Source of the DNA: Amphibalanus amphitrite
Taxonomy: Eukaryota; Arthropoda; Thecostraca; Balanomorpha; Balanidae
NCBI RefSeq assembly: GCF_019059575.1
Contig: NW_024883117.1
Coordinates: 1 to 64,000, forward strand
Reading direction: 5' to 3'
DNA: 64,000 bases
Below are positions 1-12,497 of the stretch, piece by piece; the first letter of the stretch is position 1; each line of letters starts with the position of its first letter. Under the pieces are notes generated by a model. The model saw nothing but the letters and a program-made list of their open reading frames with translations, was not told where the DNA came from and made no database searches. Both the position numbers and the translations under genes were made by a program.

Positions 1-97
1 TGGCTACGGACCTCGTGCCTACCGGCACTCGGTCCTCCGCACAAAAACCTCGGTGAATAAAACGCATTTTCCCAGCCCCGGTCGGGAATATATATTA
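1..97. repeat. Foldback repeat, copy 1 (cut by window edge)
   Basis: This stretch recurs nearly base for base at 965-1061. In the second copy the sequence on either side of the core is an inverted pair: the block with GTTTTATTCACCTCGG at about 945 is mirrored by CCTCGGTGAATAAAACGC at about 1010. The unit is therefore a short foldback element, and only its right half is visible here. Confidence 0.7.
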
Positions 98-860
98 CCA
101 CATGCCGAGATATCCCTTTAACATTAGCACGTGCATTGGGAAATGGCTTCGGCCATTTCCCAATGCACGGCCATTTGGGAAATGGCTTCGGCCCGCCTCG
201 GCTAATGTTGAAGGTATTTGGGAAACGATTCGGCCCTAGGGCTTTTTGATTTTCCCAGACAAAATTTTACTGAATATTCTGAGCGGAAGAACCAATTTCA
301 AAGAAGATATTTTCGGATTGTGTGTTCACTAACAGCAACAGCAGAAGTGAGCAAAATTAAGTGACGGCGTTTTCACTTACTTTTGCTGTCAACGTAATTC
401 AACTAAACAAGGGTAGGTATCGTTCCAATGCCAATGTATTTTTTGCTGCAGAACATGGTCAAAGTACCTACTCATTATTACAACATAAAGCACGCAAAAA
501 AACAAACACTTGAAATGCGCGAAGCATCTTAACGAGCCACAATGAACCATTTGGATATTGTTCCAGCTGGGATCTAAGACGCGTTTGATTCAGCGTTTCA
601 CCCAATTTTCAGTTTTGCTCACGGTTTCCTCACTCGTGCTGGACTCCATATCTTTATAGTTTATTCTAACTTCTGGCGCTTCACCATCTTCATCCTCAGC
701 TTTTTCAATCCCTAAATAAGGGAAAAGTAAGGAATTTCATCTTTCATACTCAACGGCCAGCGCCGCCCAATAATGAAAAACACAAAAAATAATCACAGTG
801 ACTATAAATATGAACATAGTATTAATATAATATTAACACCATATTAAGAATATAATATAT
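98..860. other. Noncoding, AT-rich, with short palindromes
   Basis: No gene is seen. At 135-170 an inverted pair (GGGAAATGG / CCATTTCCC) forms a compact hairpin and is partly repeated at 170-190. The remainder is ordinary AT-rich intergenic sequence. Confidence 0.5.
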
Positions 861-899
861 AATACCAAATGAATATGATATTAACTGTTGCGCCGGTAC

Positions 900-1075
900 G
901 GCATGTGGTAAATCTCTTCCCAACCTTGGGCTGTGAAAATGCAGTTTTATTCACCTCGGTTTTTGGCTACGGACCTCGTGCCTACCGGCACTCGGTCCTC
1001 CGCACAAAAACCTCGGTGAATAAAACGCATTTTCCCAGCCCCGGTCGGGAATATATATTCCCGCAGTCCGGGGCA
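900..1075. mobile_element. Foldback / MITE-like element, copy 2
   Basis: The core at 965-1061 matches positions 1-97. It is bordered by inverted arms: AAAATGCAGTTTTATTCACC at 937-956 against its near complement ending at about 1033. The outer parts (TCTTCCCAACC at left, GGTCGGGAATATATATTCCC at right) are also roughly inverted. No clean target duplication could be fixed, so the ends are approximate. Confidence 0.55.
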
Positions 1076-2740
1076 ACGCCGAAAAAGTCACTTCTTTGAT
1101 ATTTTTAGTTTGTGCGCTTAACGGTATGCGAATTCATCAAATGCGCCTGGTATGTTTGAAAGGCAAAAGACTGGCCTCTCGAATGACGCCAACAAGAATA
1201 GCTTATGTTGTCTACCTTGCGTGCTACGGGCGTCAGAAAAAAAGTATTCGGCGTTCCCCAAACTTCCCCTACCAAATAATGCAATTTAATGTTTTTCATG
1301 AAAATCCTTTCTTTGTTTACCTACAGGTGGAAGATGATAAAGTAAACATCCATCCTCGCTTAAACCTTGTCACCATCAAATACCCTAGTCGTACATGAGG
1401 CAACAATTTTGTTTCTCATATCGGGACTTGAGAAGACGCCAGTGGCCGCTTTGCCCCAGGGTATGGGGCAAAGTGGCCAATATGCATAGGTTTAAAGTTT
1501 TGTCAATATCTTTCATATGTGAACGCCTTTGGAATTAAAACGCAGTTGAAATAAAAGGCAACTTAATAGGGATCACATTGGTATAGAAAGAATCTTTCCA
1601 AGTTTAAAAATCAAGCGTTGGCATCGTGAGAAGCGTTAGGGTGGCCGCTTTGCCCCACTCTCCCCTACTGCGTAGTAGTGGTTCTATTGGATTACTAACG
1701 ATGAGCCTAAAACATCAGCACGTTTTAATACGACCGATTGTTGTTGTTTTTGTCATGCCTTTTGTTTTGTATCAGCCTTTTATGTGGGTTCGCAAAAAGT
1801 TGTGTTCGGCCCACCTTTTCATAACATATTCGAATGAAAATGCAGGATTTATATTTGCAGAATTGTAGAAGAGTATTATGAGAGTTTTATTGGGGATAAT
1901 TTTGTTAGAATAACCGATATTATTGAAGCACAGGTAAGGCCACGTGCGATGGATCGGTGTAGAGTTTTGGGAGAATTCTACAAGAACTCACAGGAGTACC
2001 TATTGAAAGAATGTTCAGAATTAGAGTGTGTTTTTGAAGAACATTGGAAGGGTCATGTAAGAGTAGAGAGAATGCTTGTTTTAGTCATAAAAGAGTCAGA
2101 AAACAGTTTCAAATGAATTTTATCCGAGTTCGGTGTCAAAGAAGAATTGCATTGAGGGTAAAAACATGACGTTTCTCTCTTATGTGCTGGGAAGAGTCAA
2201 CTTTTCTCTCAGTGCAGATGGCGATGGTGGTGGCGCTGTGGTCGGGCGCTCCGTTCTCACGGGAAGCTAAATTCTCCTGCACGCTTATAATCTTGATTCA
2301 GGGTATGTGTGTGGGTGCATTTTCAGACCAGTTTAGTAGCTGCAAGTCCCACAATGGCCGGGGTAAAGAGTTCAATATCCAGTAAACCATAATATCCAAA
2401 ATTGTATTTATCCAGTAAATCAGCTGGGGGGAGGTACGGGAAGGATGGACTAAGTTAACAAATCCCTCTGGAACAGGGGCGATATATGTAGAGGAGACTC
2501 ACATCCCCTGAACCTGTGAACGGCGACTGCGATTTGGACCAGACAACGGAAACCAGCCACGAGTAAAGAAGCTATCGTAGCTACCTGTAGTCACTTTGCT
2601 TACCCTGACATTGGTGAAAATGAATGATATATTGATGAATACTGAGCCCCTGTCCGGGGGTTAGAGCTGACGGTCAAACCACGTATCTCGCCTTAAAACG
2701 TCCTAAACGACTAGCCAATGCACTGAAAACAAAAATGATT
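1076..2740. other. Noncoding with a fragment of a TA-flanked element
   Basis: No convincing gene is present; the open frames are short and lack recognisable domains. Around 1444-1480 and 1640-1669 there are repeated and inverted GGCCGCTTTGCCCC / GGGGCAAAGTGGCC motifs. The right-hand block ends CACTCTCCCC then TA, which resembles the termini of the TA-flanked elements elsewhere in the window (for example 14676-16642). A matching left end was not found. Confidence 0.4.
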
Positions 2741-2875
2741 CCCTTTGGCGGATAATAGGAGAATGGTCCAAAACAACACCCCAAATATTCCTGTTCTTTA
2801 CCTCAAGTATTCCCTTTTTCGCTCTATGATCCTCGAATTATTCTGCCAAAATTCTTCAAATATTCCCAAAAGGAA

Positions 2876-2916
2876 TTATTGTATTGTATTGTATTGTATT
2901 GTATTGTATTGTATTA
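2876..2916. repeat. (GTATT)n pentanucleotide microsatellite
   Basis: About eight perfect tandem copies of GTATT. Confidence 0.95.
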
Positions 2917-5900
2917 CCTTCATGGACAATCCACGCGGGGCGTGGCGATTGCAGTCCAATTAGGGAGAATACAGACAATGCCCTGATTCTTCCCCTGCGA
3001 GCACCCTAAAATGCCCTATATTCTTCAGATATTCTTACAGAATTGCGTCTATTCTCCTTTGATGCCCATATGATGCCCCCATCACACTCCTAACCTACCT
3101 CTAGAACTCCCACTTTATGCTTTATTAATGCTAGCGTTATACCCCATTACATGCTCTCATAATGCCCCAGTTATTACCCTTGATATTCCCCCTTGAGTCC
3201 GCAAAATTCCCGGGCCGCGACTCTCACTATAGCAGCTGACTGACCTGTGTCCTGAGTCCTAAAACTGGAAGCACCTTATAAGGACGGTCTCCTAAGAGGG
3301 GACACCTGAGCACTTATATTTTATCCCAGAGGAGCTTGGGGCACCTATTTAAAACTAAAATATTCACAATTGCGGGATTATAAATAAGTGGCACCACGGG
3401 TCAAACCACTGAATCAGACCAGTAACTCTATAGCGGTAAAAAACCAGCCGTTTGGCGTCTACAAAGCTATAGCGACAAAGCTATAGCGACAGTCCCTCAG
3501 GCTCTGGTGCGACTCTACTGCCACGCTCTCATACGACCTTCCTGCCGCCTGGTGAGCAGCCCCCGCATCCTACCATCAGCGACACGGGCAGCAGCGGTCG
3601 AACGGGACAGCGCGCCGCGCCGGACGACCAGCGGAGATGGCGCCACAACTGACGCCGTTGGGCAGTTGAGCCACAGCCCACAAACACAGACTCAATTCAA
3701 GATTCTGGGGTTTAACCGTCGCCGAACCTACCTACTTAAAAGCTGTCTACCTACACTCCGGACGAGGGAGGACAGGTAGGTCAACAATTTTCAACAAGCC
3801 GACGCATAACTTGGAAACTAATAGAGCTATAGCGCCCCGGAAAAGCGCATTTGATAGCCCAATTGACCCTCTTACTGATTATTTCCCTCAGACTTGACCT
3901 AACGTCAACGGTTTTGCCTGCAGGGTGCAAAAACTGCCAGAGTGGACGATTTTTGCGGGAACAGTTTCAATAAATACCTACCTAACTTTTTGCTCAAACC
4001 TTGCACGAGCTTACTGTTACTGGCATCTTGTTCACCCAATCAAGACGCATTGAATCAACTATAATTTGACCTTGAAAGGCCAACTTGAAAAATTGGTCTC
4101 AGGTCAAGGTCATGGCCTAACCAGAAATGGTCATGCTGCATATCAGTCGATTCGTATCGTCGAACTGATCACATCTGAGGCATTTTCATCGCTCTAGCAT
4201 GCCTCTATCAAAAGTCGTTCGTGAAAAACTGTTAGATGCGAGTACCATTCGTGATCTGATATGACCTCAGGGACGTAAACAGGGATCACGGGTGTCATTT
4301 TCAAGTTCAGTGTGACATAGTTATTTGTAATTCGGTTTGAGAGTGTTAAGAATCGCGTTCGTCCAAAACCTAGGCGCCTTTCAATTTTCTCCCATTGACC
4401 GACAAAGGGGAGGTCGCTAAAATTGACGTAACTTTAGGTCACCGATATAAAAATTCTGAGATATACATTCTACTGTTTCGAGCGCCTACTGTGACGCTCG
4501 AAACACCAATTCAAAACACCAAGACACCAATACGTGCGAGGATTGAAATAGCTCTTACTGGAACAACATGGCACTTATATAGCTTTTCTGTATATCATTA
4601 GAATCAGCATAGCCTGAGCAATCCAGCAATAGCAAGAACAAGCCGATCCCCTTCAAATTTCAACCCCTGATAATTCCTTCAAGGGAAGATCGATTAAAAA
4701 TAAAAAATACCAAGGAGAAGTTCAAATGACTAGAGGTTGGAATTTTTCCATTCAATGCAAAATTGATGAGCCATCAGCTAGGCCAACTAAAAATTACGCA
4801 AAGAATACCACAGTGTCGCAAGAATATCCAGCCGCCTTATGATGTAGGACGAAGATTAGACGAAATAATTGGGTGGAAGGTTGGTGGCATTTCCCATTAG
4901 ACGTTCTTCCCCGCCTTCTTCTTTATCTCGTTCAAGTCTCATCGAATCTGTCACGCAAAAACGGTAAGCTTAATATCAGGCCACTCTGATGAAAACATGC
5001 TTGTCTGTATTCTGGCCCCGCCAAATAATGTTATCCTGCAGGGATCTGGCGTTCCATCGTGAATGGCGTTGGTTGAGCGCGCTGGCAGAATGCGGTCGGA
5101 CAACATTGAATCATCTGCTGTATGTATTGAGCATCATAGCCGCGTCCTCACAATAATGCTTAAACGGACAGGCAAGCATGTATTTCCACGGACGGACTAT
5201 CTGCCTTGTCGGCCAGCGGCTCGCTGGCACCGGATGTGTGTATGATTGCTCCAGCGCCAGGCATTGCTGTCCGCTTTCCTAGCAGATGGAACTCATACCT
5301 CGAGCTGATCAAATGGAAACAGCCGAATGGCGAAATGTCACAATAGAAGCGTCAGAGGTGTTGGTTATTATCGTCGGCATAAGGCCTTTGAAGGCAGTGC
5401 TGTTCTATGAAGGCATTGCTCTGCTCTCACAGATTACCCCGCGCCCTGACTGGGGGTCTCTGCCAACTTTGCCATGGATGGATGGGGATGTACATTGTAC
5501 ATACCCAGAGTGATGATCTGATAGAAGAATGACCCGCATAATTCTGAAAGCTTATAGCAAGCTAAATATATTGCCTTTTCTACGTCTTTCTAGTTTTCTC
5601 AGTTTTCGCGATAATCTGGTGTGACCAAATATTTCCCCCCCCCCATCACGGCGCGTAGTTGGCTGAGACCATCGTCCTTGTGTGGGTTAAATCTGAATAG
5701 TGTGTACGCTTGCCTCCAATAATTAACTATACCTATGTCTGAGGTTGATGCTACCATTTCTTTCAGACACTGCACGCTTTTATAAGGTGAAATATATAAC
5801 TGAGAGAAGGAATAATAGTGGCTACGCCGGAACCGCACATCCCTATAGTTAGTTCAGCATGATATACAGTTCCAGTCTCTCCCAGTGTTTCCTATGTAAA

Positions 5901-7790
5901 AACTGTTGAATGGGTATAGGTGCACCAGCTTTCAAGAACTCCCCGTGCTCTGGATTTGCGGTAACCAAGCTGGATCCGGTCCCTAATGAGCTGGTTCGAT
6001 TAGTCCGGCCGGGGGGGGGGGGGGGAGCGCCGTGCAGATGTGAGCGGCAGCGGAATGTTTGTCACAGCGTTACGACTCCTCGACTGTCCATGCAGCTGAC
6101 CAGTGCGGCACGCAGATCAGACCAGCCCCGTTCACGAGCTCCAGAATCCCTTTACTGTGACGTCACCATGGCGGTAGAATCTCCCTTCACTCATAGGCAT
6201 GCATGCAAATTTCATCATCTTTCGAGCGAGCTGTAGAAAAAAAACAAGGATTATGTGTCATCAAAAGTTGTACCAATGTAACAATGAGTTCGCCTCATTA
6301 CGATAAATGGGGCTGAAACTAAAAAACTAGGACTATAATGAGCCAAAATCAACAATTCAAATGACCCCTTCATTTGAACGTGAAGGATTTCCTCTGATGA
6401 CGTCACCACGGCGCCTTTATTTCCCTAGTGAACCAACCTGAGTAGTAAAGGAACCAATATCCAAAGAAATCGGCCCTTCGGTAACAGCGGATGCATCGAG
6501 ACACTACTGCGTCCGAAAATGAAAGACAATATCTAAACTCCGTCCATTCATTGTTGACGGAGTTGCAATCGAAAACCACAGAAGATATTAAATATAGATA
6601 TCTACAGAATACCTATCTCGGAGTTTCATATATCAATCTCTCCTACGCTAAATTGTTACAACTCATAATTTTCGCATAATGTATCCTGTATAGTGATCAT
6701 TATATCGTAATTTGTCTTCCCCCTCAAGCAGTATTTCTGGCAGTTGTATTTCGTTTACGTCTTTGGCGTCGAAAGTTGTCTTGCAATTTATTGCAGGGAT
6801 GTTAGGAGATGCCTAGCGTGACTTGATAAGTTGCCGCCCAAGAGAACCATAACTATGTTTAGGAAATGCACACGTATGTTATATGTTATCAGTTTTTGCG
6901 TGAAATCGTAAAGCGTTGATGGTAAGCGATTTCCGCATTTTGATGCTCAGCAGAATATTTTGTTGGAGTGAGTATTCCATTCCAAGTATTCTGCCATTCG
7001 GAGTTATTAACGTCACAGAGGTATGATGTCACTCCCGGCAGAATATAAGTACCGGGTGTAGAATAGGCCTTGTATATACAATGTTAGAGCCATGAAATTA
7101 CTTGAAATGTGTTCGGGTCATCAATACAGATCGATTGATATGTAGCATGACCTTTTCCGGCCATGACATGACCTTGACCTGAGGTTAAATTTTGAAGTTG
7201 ACTTTTTTAGATCAACTTATTGTTCAGTTTCAACGCGTCTTGATCAGAACACGATAGTGGTAAATTAGATGTCATACCTACCCTTATTGGCAAATCAATT
7301 ATTGCGGTTTTTTGCAGGCAAAATCTTTATTTTGGTGGTTTTCGCCCTCTGCGGGCCAAACCGTTGGGCTAAGGTCAAATCTGATGACATGGTAGCTTTG
7401 AAATACAAAGCTTTGAAATACAAAGCTGCGTGCCGCATTTGTAGTTATCAAATGCGCTTTCCCGTGACTCTCTCGCTCTTTCAGTTTACAAGCATTATTC
7501 CGATTTGTGAGAAAAAAATCGGGGAAAGGTTTCAGATAGTCTCTTCGGTGACCTCCAATGACCTCAGCGATGACCTGATCGCAAAATGACCTTTATAATT
7601 CTGAAAGAGTTTATATTGAGCTACGTATTGCCTTTACATTAGAATGGACCAATTCAAAAGTGATCGAGGCTCAGGTTAATGTAAAGATGAGGTGTAGGTA
7701 TAAAGTGGAGGTGTAGGTTGAGATGTCTTTCTGCCTTTGCGTCTTTCTGGCAGCTTGTTTAGTTTCGAGATAATTGGGTGTGGTCAAATA
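2917..7790. other. Noncoding repeat-rich intergenic region
   Basis: No gene is recognised. About 4040-4170 and about 7120-7240 are diverged inverted copies of one repeat, both with CTCAGGTCAAGGTCATG in one orientation. 5520-5640 and 7570-7790 are diverged direct copies, both with ATTCTGAAAG and a downstream GTCTTTCT block. Several AGGTCA half-sites and a poly-G run at 6009-6026 are present. Short frames here lack family motifs. Confidence 0.5.
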
Positions 7791-7798
7791 GAGCAGCA

Positions 7799-8095
7799 CA
7801 GGCGCGGATACAAGGGGGGGCCATGGGGGCCATGCCCCCCCCCCCCCTTGGCCGATTTTTTTTTTTCAAAAATAAAATAAAAAGTTAAAAAGCTGAAAAG
7901 GGGGCCTCCTGAAAATAAAGTGGTTATTCATGTTGAGATGTTGCCTGAACAGCTAGATAAGCTCAATAGACGCAGTTTTTTTTTTGGGGGGGGGGGGCCA
8001 ACAAGTGGGAAGATGGGGCCTCCAACAGGTGGGATTATGGGGGCCTCCTGGTTTCTAATGGCCCCTCCCTTGGAGATTTTCTGGATCCGCCCCTG
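7799..8095. mobile_element. hAT-type MITE with 8-bp target duplication
   Basis: The 297-bp element starts CAGGCGCGGATAC and ends GGATCCGCCCCTG, an imperfect terminal inverted repeat. It is flanked on both sides by the same 8 bp, GAGCAGCA (7791-7798 and 8096-8103), as expected for hAT transposition. Its interior holds G and C homopolymer runs and no transposase, so it is non-autonomous. Related GGATCCGCC ends occur at 18299, 20644 and 20945. Confidence 0.85.
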
Positions 8096-8422
8096 GAGCA
8101 GCACCTCCCCCCCCCCCCACCACCACCACCACAATGCAGCAAAGCTGGCCGAGATTCCCACCACGGGCTCATGAACGCAGAAATTGTATCCGTTCCGACA
8201 TATGTGCTCACTACTCAGTATCAGTTCTTTGGCGCTGAACACAGCAAGGCTTATTAGGTCTGCACACAATACAGTGCATCTGGTACGCTGATGATAAATG
8301 AATGCTGAACGGACTTTGACGCATCTATACCAGAGCCTTTGTGAAGCAGAGATGGCGACTGCGGGCGATGCTACCTGTTATCGTGCCTCGTAGCCATGGC
8401 AACTGGTAAACATAAGAACGGC

Positions 8423-8430
8423 TATATAAA
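8423..8430 (+). promoter_or_regulatory. TATA box of GPCR-like gene 1
   Basis: TATATAAA lies 223 bp upstream of the ATG at 8653. The two paralogues have TATATAAT at the equivalent place (13193-13200 and, on the minus strand, 26326-26333). Conservation in three copies supports a real core promoter. Confidence 0.7.
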
Positions 8431-8652
8431 GTCGGATAGAGATAGCGTTTTCCACAACACCGCTGAGATTACTGCTGTTGGGGTGTCCCAGCTTGCACTG
8501 CTCCTACGCGTAGCCTAAACGGGTTTCGCAGGTAAGGGTCACAAGGAAGCCGGTATCAGGGGAAAATGAATAAAACAAGACGCCCGACACCAAAATACGC
8601 TGCTGCTTGAAGGGCCAAAAACAATTGAACTCTCCTTTGCTTTTCTCAAGCC

Positions 8653-9630
8653 ATGATTCTCTTATTAATGAAGGTGCTGGTTGGTCTGCTGCTGATGGCA
8701 GCCTTCTCGCTACCCCTGACTGTGATCGTCGTCAACATCCAACTTCTAGACGAGCCCATGAGCCTGCTGGTTTTCAACATGACGCTCATCTACTACGTGT
8801 TCGGCGTGTCATTCTTCCTGATCGGTATGACGGACGTGCTGTACCCCGAGGGAGTCCCGCCTCCGGTCTGCGCGGCCGCGATGCACTTCAGCATGGCGAT
8901 GGCCGTGGGCCTGAAGGTGGCCGCGCTCTCCGTGGCCGTCGACCAGTTCATCGGCGTGGTCCACTCGCTTCGGTACTACGCCATCATGGACGTCTGGAAG
9001 TGGAAGATGGTCTTTCTGACTTGGTTCTGCATGGCGATGATGGTTCTGTTCTGCTTAGCCTGCTACCTGCTCGATCTGGAGACCAGCGATGAGTACTTTC
9101 TGCGCCTGTTTGGTATTCAGCCCTCCAATGAAGAGTGCCGCATGCTGGGCGTGACACATCTCACCAACATTGTGCTGGAGGTGGTGCTTTTGGTGACATC
9201 ACTCTCCTCAGCTGTTCTCTTCATCCACACGGCCATTCAGGGAGTAAAACAAGAGCGCCGCATTGCCAGCAGAAACATAGTGGACACGTCCAGCCGTTTC
9301 TTTGTCCGCTTCAAGTCCTTCAAGAGGATCGTCAAGCTGCTGCTGACTGTGCTGGCGTTGGACATCCTCGGCACAGGATTCAGGATCGCCAGGAGCTGGA
9401 ATCCTCAGATGTCTGCGACTCAGCTGGTGCACCTGGTGCGCGTTCTCTGTCTGATTCTGGAGGGCTGGACGTACGGTCTGAGCAGCCCCGCGGTGCGCGC
9501 AGCCTTCCGCAGCTTCTTCGGCTGTATAAAGAGGCAGACGCCCGTCTCACGGATCGTTCCCGGCAATGGGCTGCCGCTGCAGGTTCGCCCCGCTTTGGCC
9601 TGGCAGCCGTCTGGGAGGGAGCGATTCTAA
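8653..9630 (+). CDS. Rhodopsin-like (class A) GPCR-like receptor, gene 1
   Basis: The 325-residue protein has seven hydrophobic segments, at about residues 5-28, 36-60, 73-100, 116-142, 170-195, 223-248 and 260-280. The end of TM3 reads DQFIGVVHSLRY, in the place of the family's DRY motif; TM7 ends EGWTYGLSSPAVRAAF in the place of NPxxY. The protein is thus class-A-like with degenerate switch motifs, and its ligand cannot be inferred. The coding region is one exon starting at an ATG. A likely 5' UTR intron runs from CAG/GTAAGG (8532) to a pyrimidine-rich AAG (8650) just before the ATG. The same GTAAGGGT donor is present in both paralogues, so these are DNA-level duplicates and not retrocopies. 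A chemosensory role is conceivable but unproven. Confidence 0.8.
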   Translation: MILLLMKVLVGLLLMAAFSLPLTVIVVNIQLLDEPMSLLVFNMTLIYYVFGVSFFLIGMTDVLYPEGVPPPVCAAAMHFSMAMAVGLKVAALSVAVDQFIGVVHSLRYYAIMDVWKWKMVFLTWFCMAMMVLFCLACYLLDLETSDEYFLRLFGIQPSNEECRMLGVTHLTNIVLEVVLLVTSLSSAVLFIHTAIQGVKQERRIASRNIVDTSSRFFVRFKSFKRIVKLLLTVLALDILGTGFRIARSWNPQMSATQLVHLVRVLCLILEGWTYGLSSPAVRAAFRSFFGCIKRQTPVSRIVPGNGLPLQVRPALAWQPSGRERF

Positions 9631-10454
9631 ATCAGCCGGCCAGGCCGTCAAATGATGCGCATTGCGCATACCGACGATACGTTTGATGTGCAGTGTTTGG
9701 TGTCATGTGTGAATATTCGCCTGTCTGGCTTATGATGTATCACATACCGGTTGGGAGAGCGGCTATCGGCCACACACCATGGCCCATACCTAGTTGGCAG
9801 TTCGCTCTAGCTAATATCCCCGTGATTGTCGCTCCGCGAGAGACAGATCTGAATGAGTGATAAATAATGCGTGAACACGGCTTACCTAATTCCACCCAAC
9901 TTTCAGTTAGCAGTCAATATCATATGTAGCATCCTTGAGACTTAAGAACGATGAATTTGTTTCACTTCATTCTGCATATCAAATGAACTTGTTTCATTTA
10001 AAATGGGTGCGTTAATTTCGGAGGTGGCTCCTCTTAGCGTTGGTGCCCGAGCACTACTACTCTGATTCTCTGCCAGTAAATGTCACCAGGGAAGAACGTT
10101 TTTTTATTTCCTTCTCCCCCACCTCATTTCATGGTCCTTACAAGAACGATGTTTGGTCACTGCCCCGGCGCAGCGGGCGGCGCCGACTGAGGAGGACCAG
10201 AGGAGGGAGGCCGACGGAACACGTTCTCAACAAGCCTTCTCCGACGTCTTCCTTAGCCTGGTGTAGGCCCAGGAGTGGGGTTTTATGAAATCGATTGTGG
10301 GTGCTCAGCTTGCCGGAGCTCATATGACAGTAGGTAACTGGCATAAATTAAACAAGGGTACCCCAAAATCTAGTTTTTTTTTCACCGGTTTAGGCCACCT
10401 ATTTTTTAACATTTCACCGATAAGAAAAATAAATCTCCCCCCAATATAATATTT
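9631..10454. other. Intergenic sequence downstream of GPCR gene 1
   Basis: No gene is recognised. Short overlapping frames on both strands at 10040-10344 lack domain motifs. Confidence 0.4.
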
Positions 10455-10530
10455 CGTGTTTAGCTTTATATCATGCCATATATGTAACTATGACGCTATA
10501 CGTTTGCACGTTATCAACAATAACTGTTAA

Positions 10531-11725
10531 CCCGCGCCCACTGGGGTCTGCCTATGAGTATGACACGCCCTACGGGGGGGGGGGGGTCTTCATAGCCCCC
10601 CCCCCCTAATTCCGAAACTACTGGGCTGATCGTCAAAATTCAAACGGCGTCTGATAGCCCCGGAAAAACTGTCGAACGAAACCTAATTTCATTGACCTCG
10701 AGGTCACCGATGACGTCACAGGTCAGGTCAAAGTAAAAAATTATCGATAATTAACTTGTTCACATTTTGGTAATATATTGGTCGCCGTCCTTCAAGTCAG
10801 ATTGGACTCATTTTTGGTTTACACACTCGTGAACAGATGCTTTAGATACCCTGGGGGTATAAAACTTGTACTTTGATTTTCAGGTCAAGGTCAGGTCATC
10901 ACAGGTCAGTGGTCACGGAAATATTATATCATGCGTCGGTCACGTGACACATGTCTTATGGTCCATTTCGGCCATAGATTTCAAATTTGATGTCATTTGT
11001 GCCATTCGAGGTCATTTTGAGTTGAATTTAGCTTAGATCAGGTCACTTTCAGGTCAAAAAAGGTCAAATTTTGAAGTTAAAATGTTTCAACAGAAAAGGT
11101 GTCTATCGGATGCAGTTTGAGCTCAGGAACACGATGATGCCCTTCATATTGGTGTACGATGTCAAATACGTGCTAAAAAATTGTTTGAAAAATTTGTACT
11201 GGTGAAATTTTTGTTATAATGCGTAGAGCTTAGCCATTTTTGAAGATATCTGGCTAAACCTTTATAGAGTAAGTCATAAGCATGTATTCTATCACATATA
11301 TTATATCCCGTTTTTTCGAAAAGTGAAAAAGTTTTTGAGAAAATATAAAAATATAAATTTTGAATTTTATTATACATAATTTTCAAAATTTTCAAAATTT
11401 TGCAAATCTGAGATAGCAGTTTGATAGCGCAGTCTATTTTGAGTCCTCTGATGCGAAGAAATTGGATGTAGCTTAAAAACTGAGCTCTTGGGAGCGATTG
11501 CCGTGGTTCAATGTTTTGCGTCGAAATCGGCCGAACATGACGTCACTCTGACGTCATTTCCGGCCGACCTATGGTAGCTACGAAGTTTATATTTTGACAC
11601 AAGATGTCAAATTGATGCATCCGAAGGTACTGAAAGTTTGGCGTTGATATGTCAAGTGCTTTGGAAGTTATTGCAGAAAAACTGGAGGGGGGCTATGAAT
11701 AGCCCCTCCCCTAGTGGGGCGCGGG
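10531..11725. mobile_element. piggyBac-like non-autonomous element (TTAA target)
   Basis: The 1195-bp element begins CCCGCGCCCACTGGGG and ends CCCCTAGTGGGGCGCGGG, imperfect terminal inverted repeats, with further inverted matches inward around TTCATAGCCCCCC. It is flanked by TTAA at 10527-10530 and 11726-11729. TTAA target duplication with CCC/GGG ends is the piggyBac hallmark. The corresponding place in arm B (about 32952, GATTAACAG) has a single TTAA and no insert, which is an empty site inside this window. No transposase is present. The interior has many AGGTCA half-sites. Confidence 0.87.
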
Positions 11726-12363
11726 TTAATAATTATGCAGCACTGTTTCCCTTTCTGTGCTCTTCTTAATTACGCTTTTCAAGTTTTGCGGGATTCTCAG
11801 CTATAATTTATGCTCCTGAAAACTGGGCACCGTAGCCGGCATTAAACAATTGTTTCTTTTGATACCATTTTTGTCCATCTTCCGTTTTTCAAACTTATTG
11901 TGTTGCTAGTGTTGTGTGCTAGGCTGCATGTTAGCCGAGGGTGCACTTGCATGCTGAGTTATAGTCGAAGTGTGGCCACATGAGTCCCTATGTGGGCACC
12001 GGCACAGCTGTGCGGTTTATGTCCGTAAACCTCTGCTGTGAGCGAGATGCCTGCTGATAGAGAGTCTCACTGGCGCCGCCAGTGTCTAGTACGGCTGGCT
12101 AGATCTGAGTGTGCGGTGCTGGTTAGGTTAGAGCCTCTCCCCATGACCGCCATTAGAGGAGTGCAAATACACGCGTCACCGTCCGATCGCCGACTTTCCC
12201 GAGGAACGTATGGACCGTATGGTAGCGATAGCGCCAGACGGCATAGCCCCGTGTGGGGAATACCATGTGACCGAGAACTATTATAAGATATGCTCCCGAA
12301 GCCGAACGTTGTGTCTGTTGAATACTTTTCTCGCGACTCGTAGGTGGTGGTAAGGACGGAATT

Positions 12364-12497
12364 AATTCTTATATGATGCAAGATAAAAACACAAAACCAC
12401 ACAACGTTTCGTATTATTCACTTTTTCAAGGAATAATACGAAACGTTGGGTGTTTTTATCTTGCATCTTATAAGAATTAATTCAAAATTCAAATAAT
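12364..12497. mobile_element. Palindromic insertion with 13-bp target duplication
   Basis: An almost perfect hairpin has arms at about 12361-12420 and 12430-12483 (the innermost stem GAATAATACGAAACGTT pairs with its complement) and a loop of about 11 bases. TAAGGACGGAATT occurs directly before (12351-12363) and after (12498-12510). The insert ends in an A-rich stretch. The equivalent position in arm B (about 32303) has neither palindrome nor duplicated target. A 13-bp duplication and A-rich end suggest LINE-type mobilisation. Confidence 0.72.

Noticed and set aside
8607-9686. Additional plus- and minus-strand frames over GPCR gene 1 (and equivalents over genes 2 and 3)
   Set aside because: Shadows of the receptor frame; they lack membrane segments and are not conserved as proteins among the three copies.
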